DNA of 12,941 bases from Deltaproteobacteria bacterium (lineage in GTDB: Bacteria > Desulfobacterota > Desulfobacteria > Desulfobacterales > BuS5): positions 1-12,941 of the forward strand of contig JAGGWL010000066.1 of NCBI GenBank assembly GCA_021157555.1. The letters run 5' to 3'. Every line of letters starts with the position of its first letter. Within the stretch, counting starts at the first letter, position 1. The position numbers and the translations under genes are program-made. Below the pieces are notes generated by a model that was not told where the DNA came from, searched no databases, and saw nothing but the letters and a program-made list of their open reading frames with translations. This document shows, in pieces, positions 5,970 to 12,941 of this stretch.

Positions 5970-8585
5970 ATGCCTTTTATTTGCAGAGAAATTATCAAGT
6001 TACTATTGTGGTTGAGATACCGTATAACGATTAAGGGTATCCATCATATAGCCGCAAGAGGTACCAAAGGAATTCTCTTTTTGCCTAATCATCCGGCTCT
6101 GATTGATCCTGTTATTCTGAATGCTTATTTAAATAAAAAATTTAAACCAAGGCCTATTGCATATGAAAGCCAGATTAACCGGCCGGTTATTCGTTCCCTT
6201 GCCATGGCTGTCCGGGCGCTTTCTATTCCGGACATGGTTACCGCAGGCGCCAAAGGCAGCGATAGAATTAAAAAGGTTTTGGGAATTGCTGTGTCCGCCT
6301 TGCAGGAGGGAGATAATATTCTGCTGTATCCTGCCGGGCATCTTACTGATAGTAAATTTGAAAATATTGGCGGCAACAGTGGTGTTGAGACAATTTTAAA
6401 TGCTGCGCATGATACTCGCGTGGTGCTGGTACGAACAAGTGGCTTGTGGGGCAGCAGCTTCGGGCGTGGAAACGGCGAGCATGTAAGGCTTTCCAGTGTA
6501 CTTTTCAAAGCATGCAAATCTTTAATATTAAACGGAATAGTTTTTGGGCCTCGGCGCAGGGTAATGATTGAGCTTTATGAACCTGATGATTTTTCGCGCC
6601 ATAAAGGTAAAGCCGCTATCAACAAATATCTGGAATTTTTTTATAATACCGACGTTTCTCCGTGTACCTATATCCCTTATACTATATGGGAAAGAGGAGG
6701 TGCTCGCCAATTTCCAGAGCCTGAACAAAAAAAAATAGATGGAGAGATATCGGCTGTACCCGATGCTACGCGAAAAACGGTTATCAATTATCTCAAAGAT
6801 CTGACAGGTATTGACAAAGTAGATGACAGCTTCCGTCTTGCCAATGACCTGTGTATGGACAGTCTTGCAAGGGCAGAACTTATTGTATGGATCGGCCAGG
6901 AATTCGGGTTTGCCCAGGGTGATACCGATTCTATGCAGACAGTTGCCGATTGTTTGCTGGCAGCATCCGGACATGCCATATCATCAGGTTCCAAAACTCT
7001 TGAACCGGTACCAAAAAAATGGTTCAAAAATAAAAAAAGCGGTCTGGCATTTGTTCCTGAAGGGGATAAAATTACAGATGTTTTTTTGCATCAGTTTCAT
7101 AAAAATCCCGGCAGTATCGTTATTGCCGATCAGGCTGGAGGTACTAAAACCTATCGCCAGATAGTAACCGGGATTCTTGCACTGCAATCCAGGCTCCGAA
7201 AAATTGCAGGGTCGCGCATCGGTATCATGCTGCCGGCTTCCGCCGGAGCATGTATAGTCTATCTGGCTGTTCGTTTTTCCGGCAAGATACCTGTCATGAT
7301 CAACTGGACAGTGGGAGATCGAAGCCTGAGCCATTGTCTTGGCCTGGTAGATGTTGAATATGTACTTACGTCCAAAATTCTTACAGCGAATATTGAAAAC
7401 CAGGGGATTTCTCTCGAAAGTATAAAGGAAAAATTTATTTTTCTGGAAGATATTGGATCAGACTTGACCAAAGTTCAAAAAATATCAGCCCTCATAAGGA
7501 GTTATTTTTTTAATGGAGCTTTGCGAAAAGCAGAAATTCCGGATACTGCGGTTATACTTTTTACAAGTGGTTCAGAGAATCTGCCTAAAGCTGTCCCTTT
7601 AACCGATAAAAATCTGCTTGCAAATATCCGTGATCTTTTAAATGGGATGTCTTTGACAAATAACGATATACTGATTGGTATGCTGCCTCCGTTCCATTCA
7701 TTCGGGCTGACAGGCACACTTTTAATTCCTCTATGTACCGGGCTGAAGACTGTTTATCATCCCAATCCTACCGAGGCTTTTACATTAGCCGGTATTTTAG
7801 AAGCATACAATGTCAGCATCCTCATCGGAACACCTGCTTTTCTAAACGGAATAGTCAGAGCGGCACAACCCTCCCAATTGGCGAGTCTGCAACTTGCTTT
7901 CTCGGGCGCGGAAAAATGTCCTGAGTCTGTTTATGCGGCCTTACAACAATCCTGCCCGAATTTAAAAATCCTGGAGGGCTATGGTATTACAGAATGCTCA
8001 CCAGTGGTATCCTGCAACAAGCCTGATGCTCCAAAGCCCTACACCATAGGCAAGGTTGTAGATTCGCTTGATTATGCAATCATTGATACGGAAAAAGGGG
8101 AAAGGGTTGCGCCCGGGCACCAGGGGATGCTCCTGGTGAGAGGGGAGAGTATATTCAATGGATATTTAAATTATAACGGGGCTTCGCCGTTTGTGGATTT
8201 TGAAAAAAAATCCTGGTACAAAACAGGAGATCTTGTAAAGGAAGATTCCGATGGGGTTCTTACCTTTTGCGGGAGGCTGAAGCGTTTTATAAAACTTGGC
8301 GGAGAAATGATTTCACTCCCTGCCATTGAAAACGTACTGGCACAACATTTTTTAACAGAAGGAAATGAAGGCCCTGTGATGGCAATAGAGGCAACACCCA
8401 ACGAGGAACATCCTGAAATCGTACTTTTTACAACGCTTGACACGGAGCGGCCGCTGATAAATCAGCAAATTCGCAACAGCGGACTCTCTCCATTACATAA
8501 TATTCGCCGAATAGTAAAAATAGATTCAATTCCGTTACTGGGCACAGGCAAAATAGACTATCGTAGCCTGAAAGAATTACTTTAG
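5970..8585 (+). CDS. Trifunctional acyltransferase-ACP-acyl ligase fusion (PlsC / acyl carrier protein / AMP-binding), Aas-like
   Basis: 871 aa, probably membrane-associated. Residues about 10-225 are a PlsC-type glycerophospholipid acyltransferase: NHPALIDP gives the catalytic H41/D46 pair, and LLYPAGHLTDS (about 118-128) replaces the usual PEG motif with PAG. Residues about 260-335 are an acyl carrier protein with the 4'-phosphopantetheine serine S298 in LCMDSLARAEL. Residues about 365-871 are an AMP-forming acyl-activating enzyme: P-loop TSGSENLPK at 532-540, YGITE at 671-675, YKTGD at 750-754, CGRLKRFIKLGGE at 767-779, and the GTGK catalytic lysine K861. E. coli Aas has the outer two domains (acyl-ACP synthetase plus 2-acylglycerophosphoethanolamine acyltransferase) but no built-in ACP. 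The expected role is activating a free fatty acid, loading it on the internal ACP and transferring it to a lysophospholipid or other hydroxyl. The start is uncertain: TTG 5925 would add 15 residues; I prefer ATG 5970 because homologous sequence begins there, although its ribosome-binding site (CGGAAAC) is weak. Confidence 0.86.
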   Translation: MPFICREIIKLLLWLRYRITIKGIHHIAARGTKGILFLPNHPALIDPVILNAYLNKKFKPRPIAYESQINRPVIRSLAMAVRALSIPDMVTAGAKGSDRIKKVLGIAVSALQEGDNILLYPAGHLTDSKFENIGGNSGVETILNAAHDTRVVLVRTSGLWGSSFGRGNGEHVRLSSVLFKACKSLILNGIVFGPRRRVMIELYEPDDFSRHKGKAAINKYLEFFYNTDVSPCTYIPYTIWERGGARQFPEPEQKKIDGEISAVPDATRKTVINYLKDLTGIDKVDDSFRLANDLCMDSLARAELIVWIGQEFGFAQGDTDSMQTVADCLLAASGHAISSGSKTLEPVPKKWFKNKKSGLAFVPEGDKITDVFLHQFHKNPGSIVIADQAGGTKTYRQIVTGILALQSRLRKIAGSRIGIMLPASAGACIVYLAVRFSGKIPVMINWTVGDRSLSHCLGLVDVEYVLTSKILTANIENQGISLESIKEKFIFLEDIGSDLTKVQKISALIRSYFFNGALRKAEIPDTAVILFTSGSENLPKAVPLTDKNLLANIRDLLNGMSLTNNDILIGMLPPFHSFGLTGTLLIPLCTGLKTVYHPNPTEAFTLAGILEAYNVSILIGTPAFLNGIVRAAQPSQLASLQLAFSGAEKCPESVYAALQQSCPNLKILEGYGITECSPVVSCNKPDAPKPYTIGKVVDSLDYAIIDTEKGERVAPGHQGMLLVRGESIFNGYLNYNGASPFVDFEKKSWYKTGDLVKEDSDGVLTFCGRLKRFIKLGGEMISLPAIENVLAQHFLTEGNEGPVMAIEATPNEEHPEIVLFTTLDTERPLINQQIRNSGLSPLHNIRRIVKIDSIPLLGTGKIDYRSLKELL

Positions 8586-8587
8586 AA

Positions 8588-9619
8588 ATGAATAATCATG
8601 TAAAATTAATAATTTTCTATCTGATTCTTTGCCTTATATTTTTTACAGGTTATTTTAGTTCACCGGTTTATGCTGAAAACTGGCAGGATATAAATAAAAA
8701 TGGATTTGTGCATCTTCCGCCGCTTGATCTGGATGCACCTTGCTCTGCAAACGGCGCTTTTCAATCGTATTTTGATTTTTACAACTTGAATATACCGGCT
8801 GCAAAACATTATTTCGGATCATTCAGATCAAACGGATATATCATTGCTGCCAATATTTTTATACCTGAAAAGCATAAAGCGACCCTTTTTTTAATGCATG
8901 GTTATTTTGATCACACCGGCATTTTAAAGGATACGATCCATTTTTTCGTAAAAAAAGGCTATACTGTTGCAGTTTATGATATGCCGGGACACGGGCTTTC
9001 GTCCGGTGAGCGTGTATCTATAGGAGATTTAAGGATTTATTCATCTATTCTGAATGATTTTGTGACGTTATGCCAATCACAAATTCCATCCCCTGCCCAC
9101 ATCATAGCTCACAGCACGGGCTGCTCTGCTGTTATTGATTTTATTCTGACTACTGAAGATGTCCCCTTTGACAAAGTCATCCTGATTGCTCCGCTTGTAC
9201 GATCATATGGCTGGTATCTATCCAAAACAGGCGTTTTTATATGCAATCCCTTTTTTAAAAATATACCAAGAAAATTTGGTAAAAATTCTTCAAACAGCCA
9301 TTTTCTGCAATTTGTTAAAAATGATGATCCGCTTCAATATAAAAAAGTGCCTTTGCAATGGCCCAGGGCTCTTTTTAAATGGAATGGATCAATTCAGGAT
9401 TACAAAGTGTCATCCAAAAAAATATTAATCATCCAGGGAAAGCTTGATAAAACAGTAGCCTGGAAATATAATCTTAAAATTCTGAAACAAAAATTTCCGA
9501 ATCTGGAAATAAAAATGATTAAAAATGGCAGGCATCATCTTTTAAACGAAAGTCCTGTCCTGCAAAAAAGAATTTTCAACCTGATATTAGCAAATATCAG
9601 GCAGCGCTCGGATAATTGA
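8588..9619 (+). CDS. Exported alpha/beta hydrolase (monoacylglycerol lipase / lysophospholipase type, Hydrolase_4)
   Basis: 343 aa. Residues 1-29 are a signal peptide: NNHVK, a hydrophobic core, and PVYA before the mature ENW. The fold follows Hydrolase_4: the oxyanion motif FLMHGYFDHTG at 101-111, YDMPGHGLSSGER at 130-142, and a nucleophile elbow AHSTG at 174-178 with Ser176. The first Gly of the GxSxG motif is replaced by Ala, as in several lipases of this group. Asp287 (QGKLDKTV) and His316 (GRHHLLNES) complete the triad. It probably acts in the periplasm or outside the cell on mono-acyl lipids or another ester. The ATG lies 2 nt after the stop of the acyltransferase-ligase gene, so the two are almost certainly co-translated. 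That suggests the hydrolase releases fatty acid that the ligase reuses, or trims a product the fusion enzyme makes. Its last 33 bp overlap the convergent minus-strand gene. Substrate is inferred. Confidence 0.84.
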   Translation: MNNHVKLIIFYLILCLIFFTGYFSSPVYAENWQDINKNGFVHLPPLDLDAPCSANGAFQSYFDFYNLNIPAAKHYFGSFRSNGYIIAANIFIPEKHKATLFLMHGYFDHTGILKDTIHFFVKKGYTVAVYDMPGHGLSSGERVSIGDLRIYSSILNDFVTLCQSQIPSPAHIIAHSTGCSAVIDFILTTEDVPFDKVILIAPLVRSYGWYLSKTGVFICNPFFKNIPRKFGKNSSNSHFLQFVKNDDPLQYKKVPLQWPRALFKWNGSIQDYKVSSKKILIIQGKLDKTVAWKYNLKILKQKFPNLEIKMIKNGRHHLLNESPVLQKRIFNLILANIRQRSDN

Positions 9620-10540
9620 TACAAATTTTGGCCATTTTTCTGCCATCTCAGGCAATGGATGACTGTCCATGGTTCTCAATTCAAGGCTGGGACCTTTCAG
9701 ATTAAGTCTTACATCAGAAAATAAAGTTGTCAGATGTTCCTTAAAATAATCAAATCCAATATCATTCATTTCGTAGAGAGGTATAGAACTGTACAAGTCC
9801 TCGACACACAGGGCATGATGCACTATTCCTCTTAGCAGTCTGCCGGGGTTATTAGCTATATTATTCAGATCTATATCCGGCATCCTGCATCTTGCAGGAT
9901 CAGTATTCTGCCATATATCCCGGCGTTCATCCGACATGGAAAAATCCTTGCTTTTACTTAACATGCAAAGAGTTTTATAAATAACAGGCAATTCATTTAT
10001 TGACTTCAATCCTGCATGCAGGTGAACGGCCGCCGTCCCTTTCATCATTTCCCTGCCCCTGGTTCCTGATGTCTTGAAGCGTTTATGCATGAACTTATAT
10101 CGTGTTCCTTCAAGACAAAGATCAATCCCCGCCCTGTTCGGTATAAAACTCGTGCAACGATATTTTATACCAAGCCTTTTAAATATTTTCCCGTTTGTTT
10201 CTGCGATCTGATTTAAAAAATCATCAAATTTTACAAAATCACTCCCCTTAATCGGAGGACTGCAAAACTCTATCTGCCCGCCAGGCTCGAATGTTATACA
10301 AAGTCCTGTATTTGAAAGAAAACCGTTACCGCTGTTTCTGAAGCCCAGCTCCGGCAGTATCAGGCAAATCTTCTCCACCTGCTTTATATTAATAATTTCT
10401 ACCGGTAAAAATTCAATTTCAAAACCGAATGTAGTCTTTTTTTTACCGCTAATATTTACCTGAAGATCAGTTAAGAGGCTCTCGGTAAACATATCCAGCA
10501 TTTTTTTCTGTTTTATATTCAAGTCTCGTTCGAAAAACAT
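9587..10540 (-). CDS. Glutamate-cysteine ligase-like ATP-dependent amide ligase (GCS2 / EgtA superfamily)
   Basis: 317 aa, cytosolic, no signal peptide. The active-site signature of the plant/proteobacterial gamma-glutamylcysteine synthetase group is recognisable in order: GFEIEF at 39-44, FEPGGQIEF at 84-92, MKGTAAVHLHAG at 166-177, RRDIWQNTDPARC at 206-218 and ELRTMDSHP at 287-295, corresponding to the known ExE, EPGGQ(x)E, IW..TDP.R and E.R..D elements. True enzymes of this group are mostly over 400 aa, so this is a compact version. The family joins the gamma-carboxylate of glutamate to an amine using ATP. Here the acceptor is unknown, and changes next to the conserved core (EFCSPP, HLHAG) argue against plain glutathione synthesis. 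The ATG overlaps the stop of the upstream amidotransferase gene by one base (TAATG), giving translational coupling and implying a shared pathway. A distant carboxylate-amine ligase is the alternative reading. Confidence 0.65.
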   Translation of the reverse strand: MFFERDLNIKQKKMLDMFTESLLTDLQVNISGKKKTTFGFEIEFLPVEIINIKQVEKICLILPELGFRNSGNGFLSNTGLCITFEPGGQIEFCSPPIKGSDFVKFDDFLNQIAETNGKIFKRLGIKYRCTSFIPNRAGIDLCLEGTRYKFMHKRFKTSGTRGREMMKGTAAVHLHAGLKSINELPVIYKTLCMLSKSKDFSMSDERRDIWQNTDPARCRMPDIDLNNIANNPGRLLRGIVHHALCVEDLYSSIPLYEMNDIGFDYFKEHLTTLFSDVRLNLKGPSLELRTMDSHPLPEMAEKWPKFVSIIRALPDIC

Positions 10541-12438
10541 TAAAAATAACCATTCATAAAAATATCATACCAGAGCGTAAATACGCATATGGCAAAAACC
10601 TGGTCAGCAGCGGAAACAAGCGTTGACGGACCGACACCTTTGGCAGAAACATTTGTTATCAGACTTTTTGCAAAATCAGGATTAATTATTCCCTGTTTTT
10701 CAATCATGTTACCCAATAGTACTTTCTGTAAACATTCGGGAAGATCGTCAGGCTTGGCCAACCAATCTGCAAGAGGTATTGTAAATGGTTGTTTTACCCT
10801 GAAAGCAGCCTTCTGATCAAGGATACCTTTTCTATAAAAAGCATCACGGCAAATAAACTTGTCATGGCCTGAATCAATATTGACTTTAAAATCAACCGGA
10901 ATTGTTGCGGCAAATTCTGCCAGCCTGTAGTCAAGAAACGGCGTGCGCGTTTCAAGCGAGTGATGCATCGACAGCTTGTCCAGCCTTTGTATTACATAGT
11001 CAGGAAGACGAAATCTGCTTTCCATAGCCACTGCCGCATTAATGGGATGCTCCCTGCCTGTTAAAAACGGCAAAGTATTTAAAGGAAGCCTTTTATCAAC
11101 ATAAGAATTGCTTCCCAGAAGTTTTTTAATCTCACCGGCAGAGAATAGAAGTTCGGTCTGGATATATCGCCTGGCAGGGTCAGATTCTCTTATTTGAAGA
11201 TAACCGGCAAGTTCCGGGTACCGTTTATGCATAAGCCTGCGCCTGTCAGCAGAAAAAGAAGGATATTCAACTGCGGCCATTTCCAGAAGAAATTTTCTAT
11301 AACCGCAAAAAATTTCATCAGCTCCTTCTCCTGTCAAAACAACCTTAAGATATTTACTTGCAAGCTTGCAGACCTGATATGTTGGAAGGATAGTTCCCAG
11401 TGATACAGGCTCTTCCAGCGCCCCGATTATCTCCGGCAACAGCTCTATAGATTTTTTATTACATTTGTAAGTGTGATGTTTTATCTGCCCGAAGCAATCT
11501 TGCCTTTTTTTTATGAAATCGGCAACCAAAGGGAGTTCATCATATTCAGGCTGTGAAAATGATACGGTAAAGAGCCTGATATCAGGATTTCGTTTTGCGG
11601 CCTGAACTGACACGGCGGATGAATCAATACCACCGCTTATAAAAGCGCCAACTTCAACATCTGAACGAAGACGAATATTAACAGCATCTGTAAAAAGATG
11701 GGTAAATTCTTCTTCGGCATCTTTTAAATCGACAAATTTTATTTCTTTGTCAAATCGGTAATCCCAGTATCTGACAACCTGATATGTTCCCCTGTCAAGG
11801 TCATAATCCAGATAAGAACCAGGAGGGAGTCTTTTGACACCTTTAAACATGGTATCTGTTCCAGGCAAATATCTGTAAGAAAAAAACGAAGCAAGTCCAT
11901 TTACGTTTAACTCAGACACCATGCCACTGCCCTTTAAAACAGGTTTTATTTCGGATGCAAACACAAAATTACCTTTATGTTCAGTATAATAAAGCGGCTT
12001 TATCCCGAACCTGTCCCTGAATATAACAAGCCTTTTTTTCTGCGGATCAAATATTGCGCCTGCATACATACCGTTGAGAAGCTTAAGAAAATCAATCCCT
12101 TTTTTTCTATAAAGATGTAAAGCAACCTCAATATCCCCTTTGCTTGTAAAAGACTCTGAGCGGACCAGTGGCTTTAATTCGATATAATTATATATCTGTC
12201 CGTTACAGACTATTACAGATTGATCTGCAGGGCATTTAATGGGCTGCATTCCGGTTTTGAGATCCAGAATGGAAAGGCGCACAAATCCAAGACCTGCCAG
12301 CCTTTTATTGCATTGATAGACCTTTTCGTTTTGATCATCCGGCCCCCTGTGCCTTTGAATTATCCCCATCTTGTTCAGACGCATCAGGATTTCGTTTTTT
12401 GCGAGAGAGTTTGATATTATACCGTGAATTCCGCACAT
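10540..12438 (-). CDS. Asparagine synthetase-like glutamine amidotransferase (AsnB family)
   Basis: 632 aa, cytosolic. The N-terminal class II glutaminase domain (about 1-210) begins MCGIHG, exposing Cys2 as nucleophile after Met removal, and carries RHRGPDD at 29-35, R54, NGQIYNY at 79-85 and D102. The usual NGE of the glutamine pocket reads NGQ (Q81). The C-terminal synthetase domain (about 240 to the end) has the ATP-pyrophosphatase loop SGGIDSS at 268-274, LTGEGADEIFCGY at 368-380, and the family's late RLPDYVIQRLDKLSMHHSLETRTPFLDYR segment in two parts. It uses glutamine ammonia and ATP to turn a carboxylate into an amide, making asparagine or, in many operon-embedded paralogues, amidating a cell-wall or natural-product intermediate. 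It is longer than the 554-aa E. coli enzyme. The start is fixed by the catalytic cysteine, which forces a 104-nt overlap with the upstream gene. Coupling to the ligase gene downstream suggests a special substrate rather than housekeeping asparagine supply. Confidence 0.88.
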   Translation of the reverse strand: MCGIHGIISNSLAKNEILMRLNKMGIIQRHRGPDDQNEKVYQCNKRLAGLGFVRLSILDLKTGMQPIKCPADQSVIVCNGQIYNYIELKPLVRSESFTSKGDIEVALHLYRKKGIDFLKLLNGMYAGAIFDPQKKRLVIFRDRFGIKPLYYTEHKGNFVFASEIKPVLKGSGMVSELNVNGLASFFSYRYLPGTDTMFKGVKRLPPGSYLDYDLDRGTYQVVRYWDYRFDKEIKFVDLKDAEEEFTHLFTDAVNIRLRSDVEVGAFISGGIDSSAVSVQAAKRNPDIRLFTVSFSQPEYDELPLVADFIKKRQDCFGQIKHHTYKCNKKSIELLPEIIGALEEPVSLGTILPTYQVCKLASKYLKVVLTGEGADEIFCGYRKFLLEMAAVEYPSFSADRRRLMHKRYPELAGYLQIRESDPARRYIQTELLFSAGEIKKLLGSNSYVDKRLPLNTLPFLTGREHPINAAVAMESRFRLPDYVIQRLDKLSMHHSLETRTPFLDYRLAEFAATIPVDFKVNIDSGHDKFICRDAFYRKGILDQKAAFRVKQPFTIPLADWLAKPDDLPECLQKVLLGNMIEKQGIINPDFAKSLITNVSAKGVGPSTLVSAADQVFAICVFTLWYDIFMNGYF

Positions 12439-12941
12439 AGTTTTTTATTTCTTCATCAAATCCGAACATCCTGATCGTTTCAGTAAGTGGCCTGCCAAAT
12501 AAAAAATCCAGGATTTCAGTATCAAGGCCGCCTCGTTCTATTATTAATTGCCGGATCTGCTTGTCATAGTTAATAATTTCAAGAACACTTTTAATAGAAT
12601 CGGTTTTTTTATCACTATTATGAGTGTTTATAAAGCCTTTTATTGTATCATAAGAGCATCGCTTCTGATGTTCTTCAACCAGATTGCATAAACCGTCAAT
12701 ATTTGCTACTAAATCTTTCCTGACAAGCCGGTTTTTGGAATATATCCGTTCTATATCACTGGTATCCCAACACTTCAAAACCCTGCATTCTACCGGTCGA
12801 CTATCATAAATTCCACAAATGCTCTTTTTATAATCAAAAAATCTGCAAATCAGAGAATTCCCCTGTCCCTTGATTTTAATTATATCCGTAACCGCAGGCT
12901 GAATTGAACCTTTGATATTATCGTTGGCCGGTTCTCCCTCC
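12335..12941 (-). CDS. YkgJ-family cysteine-cluster (putative zinc/iron-chelating) protein, 5' end outside window
   Basis: The frame stays open from the stop at 12335 to the window edge (201 codons to 12940), so the N-terminus is missing. Residues counted from the edge include SLICRFFDYKKSICGIYDS (29-47), RPVECRVLKCWDTSDIE (48-64) and then a helical tail. The spacing C32, C42, C52, C57 with CGIYDSRPVECR is the second half of the YkgJ signature; the first cysteine group should lie just beyond the edge. Family members are thought to bind Zn, Fe or an Fe-S cluster, but their biochemical role is mostly unknown. Near 144-147 an FGRP segment is seen, as in the deltaproteobacterial members I recall. 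The last 33 or so residues (hydrophilic, RKKRNPDASEQDGDN) are encoded in the 104 nt that overlap the amidotransferase gene. An internal TTG at 12778 is not the start, because conserved YkgJ sequence continues upstream of it. Likely first of the three visible operon genes. Confidence 0.8.
   Translation of the reverse strand, partial: EGEPANDNIKGSIQPAVTDIIKIKGQGNSLICRFFDYKKSICGIYDSRPVECRVLKCWDTSDIERIYSKNRLVRKDLVANIDGLCNLVEEHQKRCSYDTIKGFINTHNSDKKTDSIKSVLEIINYDKQIRQLIIERGGLDTEILDFLFGRPLTETIRMFGFDEEIKNYVRNSRYNIKLSRKKRNPDASEQDGDNSKAQGAG

Noticed and set aside
1..12941. CRISPR array, tRNA or rRNA
   Set aside because: No regularly spaced short repeats, no tRNA-like cloverleaf and no rRNA core sequences were seen in the intergenic regions.

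Overview
The window looks like a chromosomal segment of a Gram-negative bacterium of moderate to low GC. The gene families fit an anaerobic deltaproteobacterium (Desulfobacterota). These include a YkgJ-type cysteine-cluster protein of a form I associate with sulfate reducers, an acyltransferase-ACP-ligase fusion, REP-like palindromes, and a secreted FN3 protein with a C-terminal beta-rich module. This taxonomic guess comes from family recall, not from a marker gene.

Region 1 (1-4462, + strand) is the end of a surface-polysaccharide (O-antigen or capsule) locus. It encodes a non-hydrolysing UDP-GlcNAc 2-epimerase of the FnlC/WbjD type, a WbuB-like glycosyltransferase, an NAD-dependent SDR epimerase/ketoreductase, and a polyprenyl-phosphate sugar-1-phosphate transferase of the WbpL/WecA type. 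This order matches, as I recall it, wbjD-wbjE-wbjF-wbpL of Pseudomonas aeruginosa O11. It suggests synthesis of UDP-N-acetyl-L-fucosamine, its transfer, and initiation of the repeat unit on undecaprenyl phosphate. The partner genes (fnlA/fnlB or wbjB/wbjC) would lie just left of the window.

Region 2 (4445-5915) is a repeat-rich accessory island. A 32-bp sequence occurs as a direct repeat at 4593-4624 and 5884-5915, and 23 bp of it occur inverted at 4445-4467, where they supply the last codons and stop of the WbpL-like gene. Within the island are a MITE-like hairpin element, two REP-like palindromes, and one minus-strand gene for a secreted FN3 protein.

Region 3 (about 5742-9619, + strand) is a two-gene lipid unit. 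The first gene encodes a three-domain protein (PlsC acyltransferase, internal acyl carrier protein, AMP-forming acyl ligase). The second, 2 bp downstream, encodes an exported alpha/beta hydrolase of the monoacylglycerol lipase/lysophospholipase type. A plausible sigma-70 promoter lies upstream. Together they could perform lysophospholipid turnover and re-acylation, or make an acylated product.

Region 4 (9587-12941, - strand) is a tightly packed three-gene operon: a YkgJ-family cysteine-cluster protein (5' end off the window), an asparagine-synthetase-like amidotransferase, and a small glutamate-cysteine-ligase-like protein. The genes overlap by 104 and 1 nt, and the last gene overlaps the convergent hydrolase gene by 33 bp. 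The pairing of two ATP-dependent amide-forming enzymes with a metal-binding protein is the best candidate here for an undescribed pathway, probably making a gamma-glutamyl or amidated small molecule; the product cannot be deduced from sequence.
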